This document shows positions 5,386-5,512 of a DNA stretch of 5,512 nucleotides, in pieces; positions within the stretch are counted from its first letter, which is position 1, and each line of letters begins with the position of its first letter. This stretch comes from Actinomycetes bacterium (GTDB lineage: Bacteria > Actinomycetota > Coriobacteriia > Anaerosomatales > JAJZPX01). The DNA lies in NCBI GenBank assembly GCA_021811025.1, contig JAJZPX010000147.1, positions 1 to 5,512 of the forward strand. The letters are read 5' to 3'. Under the pieces are notes generated by a model. The model did no database searches. It was not told where the DNA came from and worked only from the letters and a program-made list of their open reading frames with translations. Made by a program: the position numbers and the translations under genes.

Positions 5386-5390
5386 AGGAG
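5386..5390 (+). promoter_or_regulatory. Ribosome binding site of sodB
   Basis: AGGAG is 7 nt before the ATG at 5398, which fixes the start of the truncated dismutase gene. Confidence 0.8.
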
Positions 5391-5397
5391 ACGGACC

Positions 5398-5512
5398 ATG
5401 GAGCACAAGCTGCCCGAGCTTCCGTGGGCGCGGGACGCGCTCGCACCGGCGATCTCGAGAGAGACCATCGACTACCACTACGGGAAACATCACGCGACGT
5501 ACGTCGCGAAGC
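5398..5512 (+). CDS. sodB: Superoxide dismutase, iron type, N-terminal fragment
   Basis: Only the first 38 codons are present; the gene runs off the right edge. The visible part matches the N-terminus of Fe/Mn superoxide dismutases: ELPELPWARDALAPAIS followed by ETIDYHYGKHHATYV. H27 is the expected first metal ligand, and H31 and Y35 are the second-sphere histidine and tyrosine of the active site. The YHYGKHH form is more usual in iron enzymes, while manganese enzymes tend to have HHDKHH, but the metal cannot be fixed from this fragment. The enzyme turns superoxide into hydrogen peroxide and oxygen, in the cytosol judging from the lack of a signal peptide. A good AGGAG site lies 7 nt upstream. 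Its presence suggests an organism that meets oxygen at least occasionally. Confidence 0.9.
   Translation, partial: MEHKLPELPWARDALAPAISRETIDYHYGKHHATYVAK

Noticed and set aside
4398..5387. A 329-codon plus-strand frame over the second cyclase
   Set aside because: The GGDEF domain is clearly in the frame starting at 4426; this frame is an Arg-rich shadow.

Overview
The window is GC-rich throughout and gene-dense, with short intergenic gaps and GTG as well as ATG starts. It carries seven or eight genes of ordinary chromosomal type. The mix is two diguanylate cyclases, an exported seven-haem cytochrome c, an iron-type superoxide dismutase and strong GGAGG-type ribosome binding sites. This suggests a free-living, respiring anaerobe or microaerophile with a high-GC genome, for example a deep-branching actinobacterium or a deltaproteobacterium-like lineage. 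The taxonomic guess is inference only, because the window has no rRNA or other marker gene. No tRNA, rRNA, CRISPR, insertion sequence, integrase or phage gene was seen.

Layout, left to right. Positions 2-622 (+) are the 3' part of a HAMP-GGDEF diguanylate cyclase whose sensor end lies off the window. It converges, with only 4 nt between the stop codons, on a minus-strand pair read from right to left: trhA (haemolysin III/PAQR membrane protein, 1880-1224) and an HD-domain phosphohydrolase (1217-627). That pair is tightly coupled, and both genes lie in the same reading frame, separated by one TGA. A structured 142-nt gap (1881-2022) separates trhA from a minus-strand periplasmic heptahaem cytochrome c (3171-2023). 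A 159-nt divergent gap (3172-3330) follows, then a plus-strand run: a membrane-anchored protein with a LamG/concanavalin-like beta-sandwich (3331-4074), a 71-residue one-helix membrane protein with a Pro-rich tail (4111-4326), and a four-helix membrane diguanylate cyclase (4426-5280). After a hairpin-rich gap comes the first 38 codons of an iron-type superoxide dismutase (5398 to the edge).

How the genes may fit together. The two cyclases would both make cyclic di-GMP, but they differ at the inhibitory site: the second has an intact RxxD and the first has RAYS, so only the second looks able to feel classical product inhibition. The cytochrome would carry electrons outside the membrane, and the dismutase would protect against superoxide. 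The LamG-like protein and the small protein look like an envelope pair of unknown role next to the second cyclase. No dedicated defence, secretion or biosynthetic system can be recognised. The most interesting points are the exact one-to-one match of haem motifs and spare histidines in the cytochrome, the differing I-sites, the unknown envelope pair, and several intergenic regions with mutually exclusive RNA stems.
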